From Thermodesulfobacteriota bacterium (GTDB taxonomy: Bacteria; Desulfobacterota; WTBG01; CAIYCZ01; CAIRTM01): 64,000 nt of DNA. The notes beneath the pieces were generated by a model that saw nothing but the letters and a program-made list of their open reading frames with translations, was not told where the DNA came from and made no database searches. Positions 17,765 to 25,919 of the stretch are shown here, in pieces. How positions within the stretch are numbered: the stretch's first letter is position 1; each line of letters begins with the position of its first letter. The stretch spans positions 1-64,000 of the forward strand of contig JANQFE010000016.1 of assembly GCA_028278025.1 (NCBI GenBank), in the 5' to 3' direction. A program made the translations under genes and the position numbers.

Positions 17765-18050
17765 AGCACCTCTAAAAACATGGAATAGTTATCAGGCAGG
17801 AATGATAAGCTGTGCGGAAATATGTGCAGGCCGTTATTTCCTTAAGTAATGCTCTATTCATAGTATTCACCTTATAGGTACTTATTATTACCTAGAAGCT
17901 ATTTTTTTCAACAGTTTTTTATATTTATATATTCTGCCCTGCATAATTCAAATTCACCTTGCATACTTCCGTAATTATACATACAATAAATTACGGTGTT
18001 CAGTAATACATATTCTGTGGCGCGCGAAGTTAGAATCCAATAGCCAGCAT
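17765..18050. other. Intergenic region upstream of hflX
   Basis: AT-rich, 286 bp up to the hairpin at 18051. No gene, RNA or convincing promoter seen; the last part has CCAGCATC-type low complexity. Confidence 0.45.
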
Positions 18051-18087
18051 CTAGTCTCAAATCAAGCTTCGCTTGATTTGAGACTAG
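18051..18087. repeat. Perfect 17-bp-stem hairpin with CAAGCTTCGCTTG head
   Basis: CTAGTCTCAAATCAAGC pairs perfectly with GCTTGATTTGAGACTAG around a TTC loop. It lies 43 bp upstream of the small ORF at 18131 and shares its head with the hairpin at 7272-7300. Confidence 0.7.
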
Positions 18088-18130
18088 TAACAAGCAGCAA
18101 ACATCCAGACCCCTAACTGATTGCGACCCT

Positions 18131-18412
18131 ATGAAAGACCACATAATCCTGGAACATTTAATAGGTTTGCTTGAGGCCCACAATGTTACGATCCGCCAGG
18201 AGCCTCTGTATGAAACAATCGGCGGATTATGCAGGCTTAAGGGAGATCAGGTTTTGTTTTTGGACGCGCATGCCGAAGCAGGCGAACTGGCAGCAGTATG
18301 TGCCCGTACCCTTGCAGAGGTTGTGGACATTGAAACAATTTTTATCAGGCCGGAAATCCGCCGGTTTATAGAATACCATATTACTGTTAAGCTACCGCAT
18401 AAAAACAAATAG
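18131..18412 (+). CDS. Small conserved-looking hypothetical protein
   Basis: 93 aa: an amphipathic start (ILEHLIGLLEAHNVTIR), then GGLCRLKGDQVLFLD and an acidic helix ending EIRRFIEYH. The GGLCRLKGxxVLFL pattern is familiar from small proteins of deltaproteobacterial genomes, but I know no function. No good ribosome site before the ATG. It lies 132 bp upstream of the PAS protein gene on the same strand; a link is possible but unproven. Confidence 0.6.
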   Translation: MKDHIILEHLIGLLEAHNVTIRQEPLYETIGGLCRLKGDQVLFLDAHAEAGELAAVCARTLAEVVDIETIFIRPEIRRFIEYHITVKLPHKNK

Positions 18413-18544
18413 TTGGAAAGTTGAACAATATGTTTAGATACTCTATACTCTTTAGGTAGGGGGAACGCCATAAGTCAATAACTATCCCGATATATCGAGA
18501 TACATTTAGCGCTAAAAAAGCCATTAAAGCTACATAGGTGAAAG

Positions 18545-19258
18545 ATGAAGGCCACAGGCAATGAAAAGAACCTGAAACATGGTGATTTTGCAGAAGTGCT
18601 CCGGCAACTCAGTGAGCTACAAAAAAGAGAAAAAACACATAAACAATTGGAAGTATCTCTGAGACAGAATGAGCAGCGCTACCGCTCACTAGTTGACCAT
18701 GCTAACGACGCAATGGCTACCCTGGACAGTGCCGGAAAGGTTGTTATCTGGAACAAAAAGGCCGAATCACTTTATGGGTTTACACTGGAGGAAATCCAGG
18801 ACAATTTTTTCGATCTGGCTACATACCCACCGAAAAGCCATAAAAAAAATTTTCAAGCCGCTGTTTCAAAAAACTGCGAAATTTTTTTCGGGCCATGGGA
18901 GGGGGTCTCAAGGAAAAAGACCGGTGAAACGTTTCCAATAGAAATTACTACCTCTGCCTGGAAAGCAAACGAAAAAATGTTTTTTACCATTGTTGTGCGA
19001 GATATCACTGAAAGGAAAAAAGTTGAGGAAGAGCAAAAGAAACTCCTGCAAAATTTACAGCAAGCATTTAACAAAATAAAAACACTGAGTGGTCTTGTTC
19101 CTATTTGCACTGAATGCAAAAAAATAAGAGATGATAGAGGATACTGGAACCGGCTTGAAAAATACATCCAGGCTCATTCAGAAGCACAGTTCAGCCATAG
19201 CATTTGTCCTGACTGTGCTGCAGAACTATATCCTGAATTTTATGGAAAAGATAAATAA
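18545..19258 (+). CDS. PAS sensor protein with C-terminal CxxC/CxxC module
   Basis: 237 aa, soluble. An N-terminal coiled coil (~15-45), a PAS domain with PAC (~46-160: RYRSLVDHANDAM, VVRDITERKK), a second coiled coil and a ~50-residue C-terminal module PICTECKKIRDDRGYW ... SICPDCAAELYPE that could bind one zinc through its four Cys. That module recurs at the ends of PAS proteins in anaerobes and may pass the signal to a partner; no kinase or cyclase domain is present. AGGTGA precedes the ATG. A long hairpin terminator follows. Confidence 0.85.
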   Translation: MKATGNEKNLKHGDFAEVLRQLSELQKREKTHKQLEVSLRQNEQRYRSLVDHANDAMATLDSAGKVVIWNKKAESLYGFTLEEIQDNFFDLATYPPKSHKKNFQAAVSKNCEIFFGPWEGVSRKKTGETFPIEITTSAWKANEKMFFTIVVRDITERKKVEEEQKKLLQNLQQAFNKIKTLSGLVPICTECKKIRDDRGYWNRLEKYIQAHSEAQFSHSICPDCAAELYPEFYGKDK

Positions 19259-19306
19259 TTGTTATTTGATTTTAGTCAAGCAATTTTTCGATCAATTGTT
19301 CCGTAT

Positions 19307-19352
19307 ACAACAAAGGCAGGTACTGTAGGGAAGATCCTGCCTTTGTTGTTTA
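19307..19352. terminator. Bidirectional hairpin terminator
   Basis: ACAACAAAGGCAGG (19307-19320) pairs perfectly with CCTGCCTTTGTTGT (19336-19349). It lies between the convergent PAS gene and BNR-repeat gene and can serve both. Confidence 0.85.
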
Positions 19353-19373
19353 TTGTTATCGGTAGATGCTTCT

Positions 19374-21701
19374 TCAACACTCGGGCAGTTCGAATATGTT
19401 TGGGCAGCCTTCAGTTGGATCTGAACTTACACCCTCATCATATTCAGCTTCACCCTCACAGCTTGGATCCAGTTCCCAGGTTGTCCCGTCAGGACAGGTC
19501 CAAGTATCATCAGGATGCACGACATAGGTATCACCATTAGGCATTGTATAGGTAGTATCCTCGTTCTCTTCCGTTTTAACCGTATAGCATTCCTGATTGT
19601 CACTGCCATAAAACGTTGAGTTGCCCTGTTCATCAGTTTCAATTTTATAGCAGAGATCATCGTTTTTGTCATAAAAGGCCATGCCGTTTTCATTGGTTAT
19701 GAGATAACCGCCGTCTTCAAACTCCATGCGCATGCCGGATTCATCCATTGTCCTGCAGACCGGGCAGCCTGTTGGAGCACAGTCAATCTTGCACTCCAGA
19801 AGAAAATCACCGCACGGCACACACTTGGATTCATCTACCACCCCACCGCCGGAATCATCGTCATCATCACCGGCAGTGTCATCGTCGTCATCCCCGGTAT
19901 CATCATCGTCATCTCCGCCAGCGTCATCGTCGTCATCCCCGGCGTCATCATCGTCATCTCCACCGGTATCATCGTCGTCATCTCCAGTGTCATCATCGTC
20001 ATCATCTCCAGCTCCTTCGATAATCAGAGAAACACCTGAGCAGGTTTTCTTACGTGTTGCAACTGTTGCCGCATATTCACCAGGTGCTGCGTTTGCGGCA
20101 ATTTTTACTAAAGCAACAACCCTGTTGCGGATTGAAAGTGCGCCAATAACCTTCACAGCATCTGCCTGGGGACCGTCAAAAGTAACATCAGGAAGGCCAA
20201 GACCGATATCTTCTCCGGTAATAGTCACCAGAAGTCGTTTTGGCCTGTTTTGATTAGGTTTAACTGAGTCAGGCGCGATACCGGTCAGGATACAGTCAGC
20301 AGCATCATCGTCATCGTCTCCGGTGTCATCGTCATCATCATCCCCCGTATCATCATCGTCATCACCTGCCGTGTCGTCATCATCATCACCCGTATCATCG
20401 TCGTCATCTGCGGCAGTGTCATCATCATCGTCCCCGGTGTCATCGTCATCGTCTGTTTCAATTACGAACTTGTAAGCATTTGCATACACATTTCTCCCGG
20501 TATCAGCTGTCTCAAAATAATAGCTGTCAGCCTGCCAGAAGATACAGGCAGCCTGGTCATTTATCGTTATGGATAACGGCCCGATATCAGGCAGATTGGC
20601 TACCGGGGAAACAAAGGCTTCATCAGTCCAGGTTGCACCCGCATCAAAGCTGACTTTCGCAAGAACAGCCTTCGTGTTGTCCTCAATCTCATTGTATTCT
20701 CCGGACTTAAAACCAACAGCAACATTATTACCATAGGCTGCTATTGACGGCGTATCAAGACGCTGATTGTAGGTTATCTCTGCCGGCGGGCTCAGACGCA
20801 CATTGGATCCAAAGGTTGCGCCGTTGTTGTTACTGGTAGCCATGTAAATACCGAAATTAGTCTCTCTTCTGTCATGCCAGGCAAGATAGACGTTGCTACC
20901 GGCAGCAGCCACTACTACATTAGAGTGTATGTTTGTATTTGCGCCATCATCGTTAATCAGCTTCCATTCGGAAAAACTCTGGCCGTGATCTGAGCTGACA
21001 GTCAGATAGACATCATTAGAATCAATTTTTGCAATATAGAGATAGTCTCCGGAAGCTGCTATGGTATTGTTTGCTCCGGCAGTTGATCCGGCAACAGGGT
21101 CATTAAAGTTTTGACCGGAATCTGTACTGATGTATAGATTCATGCTGCCGGCAACATTGCCGCTGCAAGCAATATATACATACCCGCTGGAAACTGCAAT
21201 TTTAGGGTAGCCGTCAGCGGAAATAAACTGTTCCGGCAAAAAGCTGGCACCGCCATCGGTACTGCGCACAAGATATGTCCCTGGATTTTCCGTACGCGCA
21301 TCACTCCAGGCTATGTACACAACACCGTCATCATCAACCGCAATTGCAGGTCCGGAAGTTTTTGCTGATTTGACCGCCTGGGTACCGTCTGTAATAAGTG
21401 TATTTGCAGCAAAAGAAAACTCACCGCTCGGGGATATGGTGCCCTTTGAAAAGTAGATATCACTGTTCTCGGCACCCGCTCTTCCGTCAAGCCAGACGGC
21501 AAAGACATCGGTACCCGAAATACATACTTGGGAGTAATAGTTGTAAAGCAGCTGATCATATTCTGTCGCGTCATCGTTGACCTTTACATAGGAACCGAAA
21601 TCGGCATATGCAGCCGGCAAAAACAACAAGCATATACTGACACAAAGAGCTACAGGAGTTAACCAGAAGTGCTTCAGAGTCTTAGTTGGTTTTTCTGCCA
21701 T
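19374..21701 (-). CDS. Secreted BNR/sialidase-like beta-propeller protein with Asp-rich linkers
   Basis: About 775 aa. Signal peptide in residues ~10-35 (VALCVSICLLFLPAAYA). The first ~420 residues are repeats of the BNR/sialidase-fold kind (VAVDDDGVVYIAWSDAR, STDSGQNF, SSDHGQSFSEW) that build a propeller. Two Asp-rich linkers made of DDDDTGDDDD-type units flank a ~85-residue domain (GIAPDSVKPNQNRP...), and a Cys-containing C-terminal region (CPVCRTMDESG..., YTMPNGDTYVVHPDD) follows. The linkers probably bind calcium. Start chosen at the ATG after AAGGAGGATGAA. No enzyme residues identified, so adhesion or a structural role is as likely as glycan hydrolysis. Confidence 0.82.
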   Translation of the reverse strand: MAEKPTKTLKHFWLTPVALCVSICLLFLPAAYADFGSYVKVNDDATEYDQLLYNYYSQVCISGTDVFAVWLDGRAGAENSDIYFSKGTISPSGEFSFAANTLITDGTQAVKSAKTSGPAIAVDDDGVVYIAWSDARTENPGTYLVRSTDGGASFLPEQFISADGYPKIAVSSGYVYIACSGNVAGSMNLYISTDSGQNFNDPVAGSTAGANNTIAASGDYLYIAKIDSNDVYLTVSSDHGQSFSEWKLINDDGANTNIHSNVVVAAAGSNVYLAWHDRRETNFGIYMATSNNNGATFGSNVRLSPPAEITYNQRLDTPSIAAYGNNVAVGFKSGEYNEIEDNTKAVLAKVSFDAGATWTDEAFVSPVANLPDIGPLSITINDQAACIFWQADSYYFETADTGRNVYANAYKFVIETDDDDDTGDDDDDTAADDDDDTGDDDDDTAGDDDDDTGDDDDDDTGDDDDDAADCILTGIAPDSVKPNQNRPKRLLVTITGEDIGLGLPDVTFDGPQADAVKVIGALSIRNRVVALVKIAANAAPGEYAATVATRKKTCSGVSLIIEGAGDDDDDDTGDDDDDTGGDDDDDAGDDDDDAGGDDDDDTGDDDDDTAGDDDDDSGGGVVDESKCVPCGDFLLECKIDCAPTGCPVCRTMDESGMRMEFEDGGYLITNENGMAFYDKNDDLCYKIETDEQGNSTFYGSDNQECYTVKTEENEDTTYTMPNGDTYVVHPDDTWTCPDGTTWELDPSCEGEAEYDEGVSSDPTEGCPNIFELPEC
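19852..20011 (-). repeat. Asp-codon microsatellite-like tract 1
   Basis: Coding-strand runs of GAT/GAC codons broken by Thr-Gly, Gly-Gly or Ala-Gly pairs, forming the second Asp-rich linker of the BNR protein. Length is prone to slippage. Confidence 0.75.
20302..20456 (-). repeat. Asp-codon microsatellite-like tract 2
   Basis: Same composition as the tract at 19852-20011; encodes the first Asp-rich linker, directly after the propeller. Confidence 0.75.
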
Positions 21702-21797
21702 TTCATCCTCCTTGTAATTAAAAGTATTAAAAATATCAGTTTCCAGACACTTTTTAAATACTAAACATATAACAGTAGGCTGCTTTCGGTCAACAAA

Positions 21798-21840
21798 AAA
21801 CATCGGAAGGTGTGCAAACAGGCCCTCTTAACCGATGTTT
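21798..21840 (-). terminator. Terminator of the LysM/TPR operon
   Basis: On the minus strand AAACATCGG ... CCGATGTTTTTTG, just after the stop at 21847. Confidence 0.75.
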
Positions 21841-21846
21841 AATCAT

Positions 21847-22869
21847 TTAGGCATCTTTCAGTTTTTTAAGAATACTGCGGGCTTTTTCAATGTTCTTTTG
21901 AGCCTCTGTGTGTTCAGGGTTGAGTTCCAGGGTCTTTTCCCATTCCTGAATTGCTTCGGTCAGCTTTTCATTGACAAAAAAATTGACTCCCCTGCGATAG
22001 CATATCTCCGCCTCCTCTTGAAGAGCGTCCTGAAGGCCGGCAATTGCTTCCTGGATACCATTATAGTCCGGATCAGCATTGTTATACATCTGAAGCGCTT
22101 CTGTAAATTGTTTCTTTTCCTGCAGCCCTTTACCCAACCCATAATATGAAGCGTTTGCCAGTTCAGCAGCATCGGGATTAACCGGATCGTATTCAATGAT
22201 CTTCTCAACAGTATGAAGTACACTTTTGTATTTTTTTGCTTTTAAAAGTTTGTTTGCCCTGGCTAATTCGTTTTCAGTATCAAGCATTTTACTTGCCAGT
22301 TTTTCTTCAAGCACCGGAAACCCAAGGGTTGTTCCCGGCGCAAGAGGATTCTTACTGTCAAGATCATTAAAATAAGCAATTAAGAAGTCTTTTGCCGGAT
22401 CTTTATACACGCGTGCGGCGATTTTCTTAAGCGTATCTTTCTGCTGAACTGTATACATCTTGATATAGACACCGGGAAGCTTGTTTTTGAGATAGTCAAG
22501 TGCTTCAGCATGATCAGGATTGTATCTCAGCGTTTTCAAAAACTGAACCCGCGCCTCTTGTACAGATTTCTTTTCATAGTATTTCACGCCCGCTGAAAAA
22601 TGCTTTTCTGCTTTACTAATAATCTGCTTTTGTAAAGATTTTATTCTTTGAGCGGCTTTGCTGTTTCCCGGATCCATTGCGGCAACAATCTTCCAGCTTA
22701 AAACCGCCCTGGGCAGATCACCGCTTTTTTCATAGTTCAAAGCCGCCTGCTGATGCCGCGCTGCAACTGATCCTTGAGCGCTTCCCCGTTGTGCAGACAT
22801 ACCCGCGCAGCCGGAACAAACAATGATTATGCAAAAAATCAAGACAGTTAATATGAATAATTTTTTCAT
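21847..22869 (-). CDS. Lipoprotein with TPR-like and LysM domains
   Basis: 340 aa. Signal peptide with lipobox CSGC at ~19-22; TPR-like repeats before and after a LysM-like segment (~138-185: YTVQQKDTLKKIAARVYKD). The C-terminal TPR repeat contains AIQEWEKTLELNPEH. Probably an envelope protein bound to peptidoglycan that recruits partners. Its ATG overlaps the stop of the polysaccharide deacetylase gene by 4 bp, indicating translational coupling in a three-gene operon with the cyclase. Confidence 0.82.
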   Translation of the reverse strand: MKKLFILTVLIFCIIIVCSGCAGMSAQRGSAQGSVAARHQQAALNYEKSGDLPRAVLSWKIVAAMDPGNSKAAQRIKSLQKQIISKAEKHFSAGVKYYEKKSVQEARVQFLKTLRYNPDHAEALDYLKNKLPGVYIKMYTVQQKDTLKKIAARVYKDPAKDFLIAYFNDLDSKNPLAPGTTLGFPVLEEKLASKMLDTENELARANKLLKAKKYKSVLHTVEKIIEYDPVNPDAAELANASYYGLGKGLQEKKQFTEALQMYNNADPDYNGIQEAIAGLQDALQEEAEICYRRGVNFFVNEKLTEAIQEWEKTLELNPEHTEAQKNIEKARSILKKLKDA

Positions 22870-23861
22870 TTCAATTTTTCTTTCTTAAACATTGTCAGAT
22901 TCTTTTGAAATCTCCTGAGAGAATAATCACCATAGATTGAAGAACGGTTAACGATGTAGTTATTCATAAAAAAGGGATTGCCTCCGCGATGAACCGTAAA
23001 GGCCCCCCGGTATCCGTATTTCTTCAGGAGGGCAATCACAAGGTTGTTGGTATCACCATAAGGATAAGCAAGATAGGTGCACTTTTTGTTCAACTTTTTT
23101 TCAATAAGCTTTTCTGAGGCAACAATTTCTTTCTCAATGGCCCTGAAATATTTTTCAAATGTCTCATCTTTTTGCATCTGGATAAGATTACGGTGTGTCT
23201 TGGTGTGGTTTTGAATATCAAAACCGTTCTGTGACAGCTCTTTAACCTGGTCCCATGACAAACCGCTTCTGGTGCCGATCAGGTTGGTATACACAAAAAG
23301 GGTGGCAGGGAATCCGTACTTTTTTAAAACAGGGTAAGCAATATCATAAACCGACTTCCAGCCGTCATCGATAGTAATCACAACAGATTTTTCCGGTATC
23401 TGCTCTTTCAATTCCAGAAAACCAAACAGCTGGTCAAGCGTCAACACAGTATACCCGTTTGTTTTTAAGAACCGCATTTGCTCATCAAATGCATCCCGTG
23501 GTATTATCATTTTGGTAACTTTATCTTCAGAAAAGTTGTGATAGACAAGAACAGGTACTGTCTGATAACCGGTAGGTGTCAGACCGCCTTTTTGCACAGG
23601 TTTCAAGGGAATGATTACCTGCTGGCCCCATGATACGTGGTCAATATTATTAAATTCAGCAATAACCCAGTCCTTGGCCGAGTCATTCAAGTGCTTATCA
23701 GCAAGCTTTGGCAGGTCATCCCATGGGCCGGCTGTGACAATTACAAAATCATTGAACCTTTTTGCGGGACTGAATACGGCACAGGCATTTATACAAAACA
23801 GGCTCACAACAAGCATTACAAAAAAAACATGTTTACGTTTGTGTTTCATTTTTAGCATCAT
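22866..23861 (-). CDS. Polysaccharide deacetylase (NodB-type) lipoprotein with N-terminal LysM-like region
   Basis: 331 aa. Lipobox-like CINAC near residue 26; LysM-like segment ~40-90; NodB homology domain ~105-300 with VITIDDGW (the TFDDG motif, catalytic Asp and first metal ligand), NHTKTH (HxxxH metal site) and YLAYPYGDTN (motif 3). Such enzymes remove N-acetyl groups from peptidoglycan or exopolysaccharide in the periplasm. Start overlaps the end of the cyclase gene by about 29 bp. Substrate unknown. Confidence 0.88.
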   Translation of the reverse strand: MMLKMKHKRKHVFFVMLVVSLFCINACAVFSPAKRFNDFVIVTAGPWDDLPKLADKHLNDSAKDWVIAEFNNIDHVSWGQQVIIPLKPVQKGGLTPTGYQTVPVLVYHNFSEDKVTKMIIPRDAFDEQMRFLKTNGYTVLTLDQLFGFLELKEQIPEKSVVITIDDGWKSVYDIAYPVLKKYGFPATLFVYTNLIGTRSGLSWDQVKELSQNGFDIQNHTKTHRNLIQMQKDETFEKYFRAIEKEIVASEKLIEKKLNKKCTYLAYPYGDTNNLVIALLKKYGYRGAFTVHRGGNPFFMNNYIVNRSSIYGDYSLRRFQKNLTMFKKEKLK

Positions 23862-25602
23862 CTTCTTCCCTCATGCTGCTGACCTTATAAATTTCAATTG
23901 GAGCAGATTTGCCTTTAACCTTCTGAGGAGGCAAGGCTTCTGCTTCTAACCGATTGCCAAGCTGCTCATAAACACTTTTACTGACAATAATTTCACCCGG
24001 ACCGGCAAATCCATTCAGGCGTGAAGCGAGATTTACCGTATCACCAATAACCGTATACTCCATTTTTACTGCTGAGCCAATGTTGCCTGAAACCACTACC
24101 CCGGCATTGATACTGACCCCTATGGATGCAAGCAGGCTGTTGCCGTTATTACTGGCCTTCCCAAACTCCCGCTGCATTGCAAATGCTGCCCGTACCGCTC
24201 TCTCTACATGATCATTGTAATAAACCGGCACTCCGAAGACAGCCAGCACCGCGTCCCCGATAAACTTGTCAATGAATCCGCCGTATTCAAGAATAGCACG
24301 GGTTGCAATCTCAAAATATTCATTGAGGTTCTCTACCACTTCCTCGGGTTCTTTGCCCTCGGCATACGCGGTGAAACCGCGTATGTCTGTAATAAGAACC
24401 GTTACTTCGTCACGCTTACCTTTAAGCCAGGTGTTTTCCGGATTTTCCATGATAAGCTCAAGAACCTCTGAGCCTACATACTTGCCAAATGACTTCTCCA
24501 TTACCGATTTCGTCCAGAGCTCTTCACCCATGTAATTAAATGCGGTAGCCAGGTTGCCAAGCTCATCATTTCTATTTAATTCCAGATTAACTTTGTAATT
24601 ACCTTTAGATATCTCCTGGGTAGCCAGCACAAGTTTTGCAATCGGCCGTGAAAAGCTTATGCCAAGCGTTCCTGCAACAAGGATTCCCAGGATAACGATT
24701 ATAAAAGTCATTATAAAAAGTGAAAACCGTTCTTGACGTATTAACTGCTCAATAAAATCAATCGATACACCAACATGCACTTCACCCAGAATTTTCTCTT
24801 TGAATGTTATTGGCTGGGTCAGGGTCAAGACCTTGTTCCCGTTAGGATGAATATAATTAAAATAGGTTACCGCTCCCTTGGTAACCATGTTTTCAATAAA
24901 CGCGGCTTGTTGAAATGCCGTGCCTATTTTTTTATGATCGGTATGCGCTTTGATATTCTTATCAAGGTCAACAATAATGGCATAGAGAAGCCCCTCAACG
25001 TTTGTTGCATTTTTAATCAGGGTATTGAGCTCCAGGATATTATCTTCAAGCAGAGGAATGCGGGCATTGTTCGAAAAATAGTTTAAACTGACCATGCCGA
25101 TCTTTACGGTCTGCTCATAAAGCTGCTCTTTCTGACGTCTCAAAATAATAAAATTTAACAAAAAAATTGTTATAAAGACAATCAGGGTAATGGTAGCCGA
25201 CAGTTTAAGCCAAATAGGTACGCGTGAGGAGGTTAAGCGGTCAAGGAAGGTCCCCCGTTTCTTATTTATGAGCATATCAAATTTATCGGAGAGAGATGAT
25301 ATTGAGAGGTGATAGTGGCTGTTGATAATTTGGACAATTTTATGCTCAGGGGCAAAACCTAAATCGACAATGACCTTCCCCAGGTGAACAGCCTTGCCAA
25401 GCTTGTGTAGTTTATCCTTCTGTTCAGTAAGGGCAATCTGCAGCTGTTCACGGGTAATGACATTTTTTTGTTCCAGCACCTCGCCCAGCTGCATTTTATA
25501 ATCATCAGCTGATTGTATTATTCTTTTCTGCAGCTTTTTAAAACTTATATCGCTTAGATTTTTCAGGATTCCCTTCACCTGCATGAGAAAACTCTTTTTC
25601 AC
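23833..25602 (-). CDS. Class III adenylate/guanylate cyclase, membrane-bound with HAMP
   Basis: 589 aa. An N-terminal helical module of the GspE-N/MshEN kind (~38-110, LGEVLEQKNVITREQLQIAL); membrane helix ~129-153; a periplasmic sensor region; second helix ~285-307; HAMP ~308-365; catalytic domain ~395-575 with both metal Asp residues (LITDIRGFT, FIGDAVLAVFG) and GDTVNLASRL. All visible catalytic features are intact, and the substrate residues fit ATP. A GTG start is given; an ATG six codons on with AAGAG upstream is also possible. First gene of an operon with the deacetylase and TPR protein; divergent from a cNMP-binding protein. Confidence 0.92.
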   Translation of the reverse strand: MKKSFLMQVKGILKNLSDISFKKLQKRIIQSADDYKMQLGEVLEQKNVITREQLQIALTEQKDKLHKLGKAVHLGKVIVDLGFAPEHKIVQIINSHYHLSISSLSDKFDMLINKKRGTFLDRLTSSRVPIWLKLSATITLIVFITIFLLNFIILRRQKEQLYEQTVKIGMVSLNYFSNNARIPLLEDNILELNTLIKNATNVEGLLYAIIVDLDKNIKAHTDHKKIGTAFQQAAFIENMVTKGAVTYFNYIHPNGNKVLTLTQPITFKEKILGEVHVGVSIDFIEQLIRQERFSLFIMTFIIVILGILVAGTLGISFSRPIAKLVLATQEISKGNYKVNLELNRNDELGNLATAFNYMGEELWTKSVMEKSFGKYVGSEVLELIMENPENTWLKGKRDEVTVLITDIRGFTAYAEGKEPEEVVENLNEYFEIATRAILEYGGFIDKFIGDAVLAVFGVPVYYNDHVERAVRAAFAMQREFGKASNNGNSLLASIGVSINAGVVVSGNIGSAVKMEYTVIGDTVNLASRLNGFAGPGEIIVSKSVYEQLGNRLEAEALPPQKVKGKSAPIEIYKVSSMREEDDAKNETQT

Positions 25603-25829
25603 TCTCTTATATCTTATTCAAACAAAGTCCCCATAATTTTCTGGATAGCGTTGTTGTGTACCCCAATAGCAGTGGCAGGAAGTAAATTTTTAACTGCTTG
25701 GATATACTATCAAATATTAAGATATTGTCAATTATTGTCTTTTTGTAAATTATTACGTTTTACAGGGTGTTACAAAACAGGTACGGCACTGTTGCGGGCC
25801 TAAGGATCCTCCAACTCACAGGCTGCATA

Positions 25830-25858
25830 TTGACAAGGTGTGTTTTGTGGGATATCAT
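25830..25858 (+). promoter_or_regulatory. Sigma-70 promoter upstream of the cNMP-binding fusion gene
   Basis: TTGACA (25830-25835), 17-nt spacer, TATCAT (25853-25858). The 317-bp divergent region otherwise shows no repeat or palindromic TGTGA-N6-TCACA site. Confidence 0.65.
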
Positions 25859-25919
25859 AGAAAATTGATTATTTATACAAACACACATCTGCCTCAGCAC
25901 CTCTAAAAGTTTTTCACCT

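Noticed and set aside
19726-20253. Open frame of 175 codons with Ser/Pro-rich repeats, plus strand
   Set aside because: It is the antisense shadow of the Asp-rich linkers; composition is wholly explained by GAY codons on the other strand and there is no ribosome site.
25603-25919. CRP-type operator between cyclase and cNMP-binding fusion
   Set aside because: No TGTGA-N6-TCACA palindrome; only an isolated TGTG.
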